Below are positions 1 to 12,245 of a DNA stretch of 64,000 bases, piece after piece (within the stretch, counting starts at the first letter, position 1; the number at the start of each line of letters is the position of its first letter). The notes beneath the pieces were generated by a model that was given only the letters and a program-made list of their open reading frames with translations, was not told where the DNA came from and did no database searches. Source of the stretch: Zonotrichia leucophrys gambelii (taxonomy: Eukaryota > Chordata > Aves > Passeriformes > Passerellidae). The position numbers and the translations under genes were made by a program. The stretch spans positions 45,614,585 through 45,678,584 of the forward strand of contig NC_088170.1 of the NCBI RefSeq assembly GCF_028769735.1, written 5' to 3'.

Positions 1-175
1 CACAGAGCTGCCCAGAGAGATTATACAGTCTCTGTCTCTGAAAGCCTTCAAGACTGCATAAAGCCTAGCAGAATCTGGCCTGACATCATAGCTGGCTCTG
101 CTTGACTAAGAGATTGAACCCCCTGAGGTCACAACCTCAATTAGCCTATGATTAGGGATGTGATCCTATGATCTA
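1..175 (+). mobile_element. CR1 LINE fragment, 3' end, sense orientation
   Basis: The first bases match the 3' end of avian CR1 retrotransposons read forwards. They start with the 'cagagctgcccagagag' block, continue through a 'ctggctctgcttga' stretch, then 'gagattgaaccccctgaggtc' and 'caacctcaatt', and finish in degenerate copies of the CR1 terminal octamer (tgtgatcctatgatctatg). No reverse-transcriptase sequence is left; the copy is truncated and diverged. It lies in IMMP2L intron 3, antisense to the gene, and may extend left of the window. Confidence 0.75.
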
Positions 176-3100
176 TGTCTCCCTGTTTAGTGAAGATATA
201 AAGACATGTACACTTGTCTTTAAAAAGTGTCCAGTTTTTTTATATTTCTTATACACAGGTAGACAAGCTCAGAAGATTTTGAGTAATTTCCACTAACTAT
301 AGTAAAAATGATGGCCAAAGAAGTGGCTGCCCTCCCTAATTCTTTGCTTTGACCTCACCCATGGTACAAGTCAAACCTATTTGCAAAATTGCTCTTTACT
401 TCCAACAACTAGACAGGCTGTGTGAACTATATGGCAAGTAAGTTTCAAGGCTTCATTCTCTGGACATGAAAGGCAGATACATCCTTTTAAGCTAGTATCT
501 CAAAAGAAGAAAGATAGAATAAAGAAGCCAGTCCAAAAAAAAATGCATCTGTGGGGAATTAATTCAGAGTAGGCATATCACTAAGAATGCTGATAAAATT
601 CTCATGTAAATTCACTGTTCTCTCTTAATACAAAGAAAGCATTTTCCTCCTGCCGCTTCTTCCTTCCACTGGTGTTACTTTTTAACTCTTCATTAGCCAT
701 GTAACCCAAAAAAAGAAACTAAAACATTTGCTAAAGATCAGCATAAAGTAGTTTATGGTATCTTGGCATGCTGTGGTGCCATTAAAAACTTTGCATGAAA
801 ATAAAAGCTATGAAGCCAAATAATTATTAAAAAATATTGAATCATCTCTTTTACACAACGTAAAATTCAAATCAAAGGCACATTAATACATCTGTTAATA
901 TACCTGTTAAAATATCTGTTCCTGCTCAGTAGACAATACCAAAAAGAATTCTATTTATTCAAGGACATAATTATACAAGAGACATGAAGTGGAAAATTAC
1001 CCATCAAGCCTTTCTTCCCATTGCCAAAAAACATTCTATACCATGTACTACCCAGCATTTTACTCTAGCCAGTTCAAAGTACATTAAATGTTTTCTTAGT
1101 GGTTTTCCCATGATTAAGGTGAGAACTCCCAACTCAAGAGTCACAGCTCAAAATCATCACTGCCAAATTTCAGAAGTTCACGATTACTGTTATTTCAAGG
1201 GGGAAAAAAGTCCTACTGTAAACAGAAAAGCAAACTTAAAGGAAAAAAAAACTATTCATATTGAAAAGATGAGAAATATATGCTGGTATACAACTGTGCT
1301 TCTAGAAATTAACAGCATTTTTATAAAAGTGATTTGGAAGTTCTGGTCAATTTGTACTAGACCCAAACAATTTTTAATTTTAACATTGACAAGATTACGT
1401 TAGGGATTTTATGTAATGGAAGATGGCCAAAGGTAACAACCCTGCTTTCACTGGCATATACTGAATATCACATTCCAGAATTCTACAAAATCAAAATTAC
1501 CATGTTTATAAATTTCAGTGCACAAGGGAAACACCAAACTACCTGGCAAGCCATTTAGTGTGGCACTACTACTGAGCAATATTATATTTAAGTGAATAGA
1601 CTTTTTATTGATTCATTACAATCTCTCATCTACAGCATTCTATTTTTGACAAAACGAGAACACACATACATCAGCAAGATATAACAAATACTAGTACCAT
1701 CTCTAAGATCTTTTTCAACCAAAAATCACCCAGTCAAATAGCTCTGGCTAGCTTATCTTTCTTTGGTTATTTCACTTCCAGCATTTGGTATCACTATGGA
1801 CTGAACCCAGCTGTAACCACTATTTGCACTTGCAGCTCCCATTTTTGGTTATTCAAAATACAGTGAGGTTGTGAACCTTGGTGCCAGAAGAAAGGACACC
1901 AATCTCAATATTTTCTGGAAAGCTAAACATGCAATGACAAGGAAAAATCTCTAGAAAGTCTGTCTATTTCCATTTATTAGAATTTAAATGGTAGAAAAGC
2001 ACTACCTGATTCATGTTAAGCTGTTTCTGTACTACAAATGCTTTCCCTTCTAAAACTCTGAATTTCCACATTTGTGTGGGAACATAATATACAGCAGCAA
2101 CTTACAAGTCCCTAAGGGAATCATGTCAATTGGCATTTTAAAAATTAATTCAGTGACCTACAATAATATGAGTTTCTTATGCATAATATTTGTCAGTAGG
2201 CAATGTGGGAAGTTCTGAATTCATTTAGAGAGCCAAAGCTCTATAAAGGCAAACAAAAATATTCTTGAATTGCTTCTTCTAACTTGGTGTCTTCTGGTGA
2301 AGGTTTGTAATATAAGAGCAAGGAAAAACTGAATATATGAAAGGGATCTCATGAAGTGTGGTTAATATTTAAAACAGAAAAGAAAAAGAAACAAAAACTT
2401 TTGGCAATATATGCCCAGCCAGCTATAGTATGGACCTGGTGAGACATTCAGAGCTTGTGGAAATTTTGCAAATCTTCTGAAAACTATAGCATGGTAGGTC
2501 TTATATGTGCTTGCACAGATCATTTTTAGCCACTATAAAGAAAATTTGCAACCATAAGCAGGACTTTGGGGCAGAAGACCCCATCTAAAAAGGCTTAATA
2601 TCTAATTATATCAGCACTCCTCCTTCTGATCTTACATGTCAGTGAAATGTCAGAGCAGCAGTTCACTGAACAGTTTGTGTAAATGAGCCCTGCACAGGGC
2701 TGCATATCATTTTCCACAGTTTGCTGTAGTAAGTAAAAGCTGTCTTTAGAAACAGCTTTTTTCAATTTATTCCCATTGTTTCACTGTGCACATGAGTTTG
2801 GTTTATCAATAACAGAAATTGGGATGGAGTTACCAGAATTAGGGTTTAGGTGTCACTGTACATGAAAACAGAGCATATTCTAAGCAAGGATGAGATACCC
2901 ATACTATTATAATACACTCAAATAAATAGACTATTCAATATATTAAACATATACAAAGAAAACAAAATATAGTCACATGAAGATAGAAGCAGAGTAGTCA
3001 CTACTTAAAACCTAAGGAAAAAGTTTCAACTTTTAACTTCAAAATCCTGCTCATGAAGCTGCTCTCAAACATTTAAATGACACAAACAAGAACCAGTGAG

Positions 3101-5869
3101 TTTTGTTACAAAAGCATAATAGTTTACATCTGAACTATTTAAAATGAAGTACCTGTAGAAGAAAACTGCAAGAAGTGATTATGATTCATTAAACGATAAT
3201 ACAGTATATATTGTCAAATCTCCTATGTTTTCATGGACTCTGAGACAGCAAACAGTTCAGAAAATGCATGTAATTAATTGCCATCTGTCCTTCAAGGATA
3301 GTCTCCATTTCCAAATAGTAGTAAAAATATTTGAAATAGTGAACAGGAATTATTTTCAATTTCTACAGAGCATTTATTAAATCTCCATACTTAGCCCTGG
3401 ATAAATATTACATTTTCTTCCTCAAGCAGGTAACTGCAAAACTTCCTCATTCAAGTACAATTGTCCATGTTTTTTTGGACTACAATAAACTTTGAAACTA
3501 GAAGCCTTTGCCACTGCACAACATATCTCTGCATAACACCAATATTCTTTTAGTCAAATACATAACATCTGACTGATAATCTGAAAAATAACATTCTCAG
3601 TAACATGAAAGTATTTTAATATATGATCAAACAGCACAATGGCCACTATCACAGAACAAAGAAATTAAACAGAAATCTAATAACATAGTAAGACAAAAAT
3701 AATGCAAACAGATTACATTCCTGCACAGGATTAGTTTGTGGGGAGTTTGGTGGGGTTTTTTTAATTTGGTTTGCTTTAGTTTTCACTTTTTGGGGTTTTT
3801 AAATATGTTCTTTACTTAATGGTTAGGTTCTGGTTGTAGAGTTTGTTTCACTCATCAGCCACAGTCACAGTTCCATCAGAATTACTGTCATGTTCTCTGA
3901 ACTGACATCAGTGTAAGCATCTTCAAAAATAAGTACTAAAATTTCTTATGCAAATGAGCAAGAAAATTAGGATCTCCCTACATTGCTGACTCTCAAATAT
4001 AGTGCTTGAACTTCAGTAACACTTGCTCTTTTAATACATTTTTGTCCTCCTCAGTGCCACATAACACAAAAGTGCAAGTCACACAAGACTTCAGTACTGG
4101 AGATACTCAAAATGCCTATTTAAGTGCCTTCACAACCTGATCCAACATTAGCTCTACTTTAGGCATGTGTTTGGACTCCAAAGTTCTAAGCCTATATATT
4201 CACAGTTAGGAACTAAACTACTTTATGATTATCAGACAAATTAGGAAGACAGATACCTAAGAATAAGGGAATAACAGCAGTGCAGGAACTAACAGCCACT
4301 AACAAGCTGAAACTAGTCTTACACTGATGGATGGTAAGAAGTAAGTCAAGTATGTATCTGAAATCTGTAGAAGCAAAGCTGGAATCCACATTAAGTGAAA
4401 CAGATTTCACTAATAGCTACATTTTTATTTTTGCTGAATTTGCACCTACTGATGAAAACCAGTTTAGAGAGCAAGACCAAAAGTGCAAGCTCTGAACTGA
4501 AATTGCAAAAATGCTGAAAAAAAGGAGACACTTGTGAAAAATTGCAAATGAAACTCAAGAAAAAGTGAAATAATTCCTTGAAGAAACTTTTAATAATTTT
4601 AAACCAATGAGTCAGACCTATAATTAAGGCAGCTGGCAGATCTCATTATAGTATATAGATACTAACTCAGTTCAGTTAGCCAAAGCTCGAGGGTGGAGGG
4701 CAAGACACAAGTAACTAACAAAAGCTCTGACTTCACACTTGGAGAAGAGTTGTATGTGATGTAGAAGGCTGCAGAAATCCCTCAGGACAAAAATAAAATG
4801 CCCAAAAGAAAGGAAGGGGGAAAAGCAAACAAACAAAAAAACAAATATACTTACTTTGGGGACAAAACAAAATTTAAAAAAATGAATACAAAGTAAAAAC
4901 TTAGGGAAACTTTCACAAAAGAAATACTGCTAGAAAGAGCATAAGACAAGCACATGGGATGTAGGGCCATACACAGTATTTGCTAAACAACATACAACTG
5001 CAGGCAATGCAGCCAAGACCTGCCAACTCACATCCAGCAAGCAGACGGATGTACAGCGTGTTTAAAAAGCAACAGATGTAGCACTGCAAGCCTGCTTAGA
5101 GGTCACACTTACAAGATCCAACCTGGAAAGGGGTACCTCTTCAAAACGAGAAAGCTTTGTGAATTCAGAGTAGAATTTAGACAATCTTAGATAAATGTCA
5201 TTTCTGGAAAATGCATTAAAAAATTACTAGACTCAAAGCTTGATATAGAAGACAACTAAAATTGAGAGCTTAGAGTAAACAAGTAATTTTAAGTCTTAGA
5301 TGACTCCGAACTAAGGCAGCAAAACCAAAACTAGACAAGCTTTTTCTTTTCTTTTTTAGCTATCATGATCAATAGTAATAAATCTTTTAAAAATCTGAAA
5401 GTTTACATCTCATTTAATAAAAATACAGAAAAATATAGAAGTAGAAAACTGTTTTGAAATATCAAGAGTATAGTGACACTTTATTTCTAAAATATGTTTT
5501 CTCAAAAATGGTATTATACCCTCTACTACTTGCAGCTCAAGAAAAAAAAGGGTAAATTGGAATGAAGTGTATCAAGATGAGTTGAATGCTAAGAGAAGAG
5601 CTTCAGAAAAATTCTGTCTTCTCTTTCCAGAGGAGTAATGTTGTAAGTATTTTAATCAATGTATAGAACGCAAGTATGAGTAGAAACTACAAACTCTTCT
5701 TCCATTGTCCATCCCATTTAACCCAGGCTGGGCTGCCCCTGATGCCTTAAGTTTTAGATTTTATATTTTTCAGTTTCTGCTGTGCTTTCGTGTGTAGTTC
5801 TGAGCTTCATATTAAGTGCTGGTAAGCTCTCTTCACAGAGTAGCTACACAAAGCAATTCCTTCTCTAGC
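176..5869. other. IMMP2L intron 3, no recognisable element
   Basis: AT-rich unique-looking DNA. The longest open frame here (984-1403, plus strand, 139 codons) is lysine- and isoleucine-rich, has no recognisable domain or splice context, and fits chance in AT-rich sequence. I see no exon of IMMP2L or any other gene on either strand. Confidence 0.6.
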
Positions 5870-6195
5870 TGGGGTCCAAGGACAACTGAACCAAATTTCA
5901 GGCCCAAGAGCATAAACAAGGGTGAATTGAAGAAAGACAAGGAGGATGGAACTTCATAACCTGAAGCTATAATTGGACAATTAACTCCAATATTCAAATG
6001 GACCAGAACTTATAAAAGTGAGAGACCCTGCAACCAGTCATCCATTTTGTGACCATTTTGGGTTCATCTAGGGTGTGGCCCTGGCTGGGCTCTTGTATTG
6101 CCCAAGGTGTATCCATTGAGGCCTTTTAATAAATACCTACTTTATTCTTTAACTCTACCTAGCCTCTACTCCAGGTCAGCCTTCTCAAGGCATCA
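5870..6195 (+). mobile_element. Solo retroviral LTR (endogenous retrovirus), sense to plus strand
   Basis: This stretch has the order of a retroviral LTR on the plus strand: a U3-like part starting 'tggggtccaagg', a TATA box (ttataaaa, about 6010-6017), about 115 bases of R, a polyadenylation signal (aataaa, about 6129), and a U5-like tail ending 'ctcaaggcatca' near 6195. The outer bases are TG and CA. There is no gag or pol beside it, so it looks like a solo LTR. The edges are approximate; I could not find a convincing target-site duplication. The TATA box and poly(A) signal are antisense to IMMP2L. Confidence 0.6.
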
Positions 6196-9100
6196 TCCCC
6201 AATGCACAATTGGGGAATATGAGAGCTGAGAAAGCCCTGAGCAATGAGTCACCAGAGCTGCACAGACACAACCCCTCCTTCATGCAGATCAAGCTCAGGT
6301 TAGCACAAGGAGCAGCCAGGGTACCAGGATCAAGGCTTTGGAAAAGAAATTGGTAGAGACAAGAGGAAGATTCTTCCTCCTAAACTTCAAGTGCCAAAGA
6401 CAAACCTATTTATCTGCCCATAGGAATAAAACACTGGCTAGGAAAAATGGGAGACCTGGAATAATTTTAAAAGCTATAATGAAGGAAATGCTTCCTCAAA
6501 AAGGCCAAATTATGGAACAAGTTTTTTAGCATTTGCTAGAAAAACAATGGGCATTTATCTTTAACCAAGTAGCCAAAACACTGTAATACAGACACTGCTT
6601 CTTTTGCTTCAGATTTAATACATAACTTCAGCCATATGTGTATACAATAACAAACTAATTAAAGAATTCACCTGGAAAATAAACTAGATCTATGAGGTTT
6701 TTCTTTTAGATTGCAAAACAGCTTCAACCCAAAATCATACTCCAATAGGGAATTAATATTTAAAGAAAAACTTCCTTTATCCTCATAAAGGACACAGATT
6801 ACTTCATGTCAACTGAAAAAGTTGATAGTAAAGGGAAAATGTGGGCTGAAATCCTCCAGGATAAATGTCTCTCTGATGAGAAACAATCCAAATTGATTCA
6901 ACTTTACACACCACATTCTTCACTGCAAAAACAAGGCAGAGAAAGTAAAGAGAAAAGGGAGAAAAAGAGTACACAAAGAGAGAGAAGGCAGAAAGGGAGA
7001 CTGATGCTTTTTACATTCTGAAGCAGTATGCAATTCCAAATATAAATTAAGTTGAAATAACACAACAAAGTTTTACTTATTAAGTCAATGGAGGTAATTT
7101 CTTTCCTCCCTTACTTGTTATATCAGTATCATGAAAACAGCAGCTGATTTTCACAGGATGGAACTAAAATTAAGCAGGCTTACTTTGCAGCTTAATTGCT
7201 GATCAGAAAAAAACCAGCTTCAGTTAATAAAAGATTTTCCTCTACATCTCAGTGAATCAGCCTCATTCTACAATGCTGATACACAGCTGATAAGCAATCA
7301 CTGCTTAATTTTTTTTCTATAAAGCAGTTTTTGTTATGGTACATTTGAGCAGATGAAACCCCTAACTCATGCAATATTCACCTTGGTATACTTAACACAA
7401 GCTAAAAACAAGCTAAAATACATTCTGTTGGTATGGTATATTGTTAGAATAATGATGTAGCCACAGCAGCAAAAGATTTCTTGGCAGAAAAATTTTTGTC
7501 AATCAAAATTCAAATAATAAAAAAATTATAGATACGGCTTTCCATTCCGAAGGTATCTCTACAAATCTGTGTGCAAATTTATAATTATAAAAAGGTTTTC
7601 ATATCTACAAGCAACATTTAGAATATATATTGTTTCATATAGAGACTGTAGTTCTAATTTTTTATGTTTTAACCTGATATGAGTCATTTAGCAGGAAATC
7701 AATTACTGCCCTTAATTCCATCTGAGTATGACTGGTCTGCCCAGAAAGCAATAGATCAACTATAAATTTATGGCTCAATATGGATACCAGCCCACAGCTA
7801 AAAATTTGCTGCTCTGTATAAGCAAGCACATTAAGCAGTCCTCCGGGGTAACGTATAAGCAGAAGTAACTCACATAATTCAGCACACACTACGGGAAGAA
7901 GCCTTTCAACCACGTCTGTTCACCTATTTTTGGTCCAATCCATTTTGAAAAGAAGCTGTGCATATTGTCAATATAATGAATGAAATCTCAAGACTCCTCA
8001 TAAATTTTACATGTCCTACAGGTTCTTTTCTTCACCATCATGTGAAATCTGAGTACTTAATCTGAGTATGCTTAAACTGAGCTGAGGAGTGAGGGGGTGA
8101 GGGGGAGTGTGGGATGTTTAAATTAAGTACTTTGATGAATGTGCCCTTTTATTGTCTACATCAACATTCTGTAAAATGCATGAAAGGAAAAACATTCAGC
8201 AATATTAGAGCCGTGTTTTCTTAAATTAACCTTGTTTTACTGTATAATCCCCTCAAACTTCACTGGTTTTCATTGCTGTAGCAGTTCTTCCCATACACCT
8301 TCCATTATGCCTTAGAGATTCCATTACTTATTTTAGTATGAAGAACATTATAAAAAGAAAGCATTTCTAAAATGTACTATGACATTCCTTAAGGAATAGG
8401 TTTTTATATCACTCTAAGAAAATAATCTCTGAATCCTAGTAATAAAGAAAGAACATCACTTCATAGTAAATACAGGATAGGAATTGTGCATGTCTTCTGT
8501 CAAATGTAGTAAAACCAAATATATTTTATTATTTTATTCTTTGTAAGGCAAATATTCCCTAGAATAATCCTTTAAAAGAAGGAAGTTGGGTTATTTTTAC
8601 AACTGAAGTAGAAAGCAATGAAGTGAGTACATCAGTGTTGGCCAGTTGGGTATATTTAGCAAAACAAAATTTCGGTTCCTCTTGTTCAGCAGCCTTAACT
8701 ATTATCATGACAATTTTTTCAGTAAAAGGAAAATATTTGAGAGGCTGAGAATTTCTAAAGTTAAACCAGTATCTGTAAAAAGAGAAATCCATTGTGCAAT
8801 AAAAAATACAAAACCAGATTTACTTAACTTTAAAAAACACCATTTTCCTCAATACACCTTGGTCTCCTCCCAGAACCATTACTGCTTCCACTAAATTTAA
8901 TAGACATCAGAAAGGTATCAAAGCAGCATTTTTCTCAACAACAAATAAAAGTATTAGTTTATGAATCCTTAGTATGACAAATAAAAAAAATTAAACAATA
9001 AAAAAGCACAGGTGTGGGGTTTTTTATTTTTGTTCTGTCATTTGGGAAAAAATATTTTGTGAGAATGTCCTAGTAACCTTGGATGTTTCACAGCAGAATT

Positions 9101-10165
9101 TGAAATTATGAAAAAAACCTACATCTAGCCAATGCATTTGTCTACAGGCATATTTCTCACTATTATATAGAAGTGAAGTTTAATTTTGGAGTTATGTGAA
9201 CCTTCCCCCTGCTTTCTTATATTGCCTCAAGTTTCACAATCCAAGTGAAGTCCATAGATACAAGTTACCAATATGAAAAACATGGCAAAAAAAATAACTA
9301 AAAGTTAAATAAACATCTGTCATTTTAAGATTATCATCACTACATAGTCAAGAATATACAGAAAAATTGTGATGGCATTCATTTTCCTGTTCCAGAAATA
9401 CTTCTTCATATGCATTTTGACATCACTAACATACAAATTTAATACTAGCTTTGAGGTAATAATATTAATAATGGAAGACACAATGTTAATGTCAGAACTC
9501 AACACCCGGTCTATGGATACCTTCCTACAGTACATAAAGTACTGAAACAGAGATCATCTTTGAGTATTTTTCATTTTTTTACAATATTATACAATATGCA
9601 AAGGAAGGTGAAATGTGAGAAAGAAAAGCACAGTTTTCACATAAATTACTATTTCTTATTTTTGAGAAATACAATCTGAAGAGATTCTTCATTTATAAAC
9701 AAAGTTCTGAAGACTGTGTTGAGACTCCCATCCAAGCCGTCCTGAATTTTACAGAAAGAGCTACTGAGAGTTGTAACACTGGCACAATTTTCAGCTAAAT
9801 CTGAAACTAATGGTTGAAATTAGTAATCAGATCTGTGGATTTGTGACATTCCCTGGATGAAGAACAAAAAAAGAGCAAAAAGTACCTGTTTTTTGCTGTT
9901 TGTTGCCACAGGAAGTTGTAAAGGAAGTAATATTTAGCTTTTTATAGATCAACTGTCCTTGAATTTGTTTAAAAAGATGCTGTAGACATTCAGGTACTAT
10001 TTAACGGAAAGAAATATATCCAATGTCTCTCAATGCTGTTGAACTACATAGGGAAGGGCACACAGGTAGGGAATCCAACTGACAATTCACCTTCTTTGTC
10101 CAGTTTTGAAGAGATTGTGAAGTAAATGTTTCCTTTGTCAGACAGTTACAGTAAGCAGCCTTATA
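6196..10165. other. IMMP2L intron 3, mostly unrecognised
   Basis: AT-rich intronic DNA with no identified repeat. It has a G-rich run at about 8093-8113 (ggggg, ggggg and ggg blocks on the plus strand). It also has an unusually protein-like minus-strand open frame at 7662-7919, reported under findings but not called as a gene. Confidence 0.5.
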
Positions 10166-10285
10166 TTTACAGAATATTCTGAGTTGGAAAGGACCCACAA
10201 GGACATTTGAGTGGCCCACACAGGGATCAAACCCATAACCTTGATGTTATGAGCATCATGCTCTATCCCCCTGAGCCAATCTCAG
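10166..10285 (-). mobile_element. tRNA-Ile-derived SINE with CR1-like tail (TguSINE1-like)
   Basis: Read on the minus strand, the element starts with a tRNA-Ile-like head. A degenerate A box lies around 'ggctcagggggatagagc', then an anticodon-arm remnant 'atgctcataacatcaagg', then a B box 'ggtttgatccc' that differs from the canonical ggttcgatccc by one base. After the head comes a CR1-type 3' tail containing 'tccttgtgggtcctttcc' and 'aactcagaatattctgt'. A tRNA-Ile head joined to a CR1 tail is the layout of TguSINE1, a SINE known from songbird genomes and thought to use CR1 machinery. The copy is diverged, so it is not a functional tRNA gene. It is sense to IMMP2L. Confidence 0.8.
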
Positions 10286-12149
10286 TGCAGTAAATCATTA
10301 GCTTAAGATGAATTTTCAGGCTGGACAGTGGCTGAAGCCCCTATACAAAACACTGTCTACTGTTTCAAAGTGCAAGAGTCTAATTAAGTAATTAGCTAAA
10401 CATGTATGATTTAAATGAAAATATTGCTTCTAATTCTTCACTTCTGTGAAACTTTCAGCACTCTCTTCCAAACCCTCATCATAAAATACTGCCTGAAAAT
10501 CCTCTTAGATCAATGCAGTGAGAATCTAATTAAATCAAGTTACTGAACTGTGTCCATAAACAGTGGTTTTAATTCTGTCAACTTAGTATCACTAATGCCA
10601 TCCATAAATTTTGTCATATTTACAAAGAAACCATGAAAAAGTCACAGTTTCACTACATAATAAGTTATGCTCTCTTGTGTGACTTTAATGGGCTCTGTTA
10701 GGATAACAGCAGCCAGCCAATTTAAAATGATCAGGCTTCATTTTGTCAGCATCTGTGATCCAAGGGGTCATTCATTAAATTATGACCTTATTTCTTCTGT
10801 GTGGTTTAAGAGACAGAGAGGAAGGAAGTGAAAAAAAAGAAAATAACATTGTAAACACAAGAACAGTATGGAAGCTCCCCAATATTATTTAGTTATCTGC
10901 ACCTATAGCTCATTTAATAGATGCTTGATCTCAAGAGGATGAAAAACTGTTGACTGTTCAGTTTGACAGTAAAACTGAAGTCCCTTGTTGGTCAGATACC
11001 ACAGTCTCCCAATAGGAGAGTCCAAATAGGTGCAGTGAAAAGTAGGAAATGTCACCCTGGAATTTAAGATATAGCATGGAAAATACTTTTTTCTGGGCAG
11101 TAGTAAATTGCACGTAAATAATCCTTAAAACTATATGGTGAAACATACTAAAATAATTTCATTATTATTTGATCACCTAGATTAGGGACAAATGTGGAAA
11201 ATTTATATAGAAATGTGTTTTTATTCTAATTAGATTACATATCATTTATTTGGCCCATCATTTAACATAAAATGTCTCAGGATAATTGATAAAAACTCAT
11301 TTCTGTAAGTGCTCGTTTTTCTCCACTGACTAGAGAGAAATTCTGGTGAGTAGGCTTGATTTATGATATCTGACTATTATAACAATAGAGATAATTGGAG
11401 TAGGTTTAATGCAGAAACCCCCCTTGAGGCGACAAAGAAATCTACGCAGAGTTTCTTAAATAATGATGCTTTTGTCCAAAATCAGCATCCTAGGCATGAC
11501 AGAATATAAATAAGAGTAAAATAATAAGTTAGAGGCTTCATCCTTAAGCCTTCATTAGAGACTTCTGAAACACAAACAAGACATAAGATGCTCTGAAGGA
11601 TGGAAACAGGCTTGCTCACTGGCCAAACTTTAACAGGTGAACTAGTCTGTTGTAATCTGTTTAAGTCTGCAATGATAAAGCAAAACAAACAAGAAGCAAA
11701 ATAAAGTTGTCACAATATTCTCTCTAGAGTTGCTACTGAATAGACACTCCACCAAAGTGCAGCTAGGATCAACAAAAAAACAGTGTCAATAATATAACTT
11801 CTCCCTCATCAAGGCCTGTTCTCAGCTTCCTTGTTTACTCTCTCATGTCTCTGTATTTATCACAACTGGTTGAAAGAGGCATGACTGACGTCCCAAATGA
11901 AGTGGGGGATGCAACACAGTTCATTTTTCAGTACCACATTATCTCTGGCTTGGGCATGATCTTGGATACAGATAATCTAAGCATCAAACCCCTGAAGACA
12001 AACCTAAATGTCTTTCTTTAGCATGTAATTTCCATATAAATCCCAGTTACGTTGGCTAAAGTGGTAAAAATTCCTTCCACCTCATTAGTATGAACCTGAA
12101 CATAACAACCCAAAACAAGCAAGAAAACTTCAGGAAGGGATCTTATTGC
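10286..12149. other. IMMP2L intron 3, nothing recognised
   Basis: AT-rich intronic sequence with no exon, repeat family or RNA gene that I can identify. Confidence 0.5.
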
Positions 12150-12245
12150 CATGCAATGGGTTGGGTTGAAGGAGACCTTGAAAGGTCACGCAGTCCAACA
12201 TGACCATCCATTCTGCCATGGGCAAGAATACACAGGACAGAATGA
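12150..12245 (-). mobile_element. CR1 LINE fragment, 3' end, reverse orientation
   Basis: On the plus strand this reads as the reverse complement of the CR1 3' terminus: 'gggttgggttgaaggagacc', then 'ttgaaaggtcacgcagtcc', then 'ctgccatgggcaagaatac'. Only about 95 bases remain. The similarity stops before a short T-rich stretch at about 12247-12263. Confidence 0.7.

Noticed and set aside
984..1403. 139-codon open frame on the plus strand
   Set aside because: Rich in K, I, S and T as expected for AT-rich intron, with no domain, splice context or recognised similarity.
10215..10285. Possible tRNA-Ile gene on the minus strand
   Set aside because: The tRNA-like part is degenerate in the A box and anticodon arm and is fused to a CR1 tail, so it is a SINE head and not a tRNA gene.
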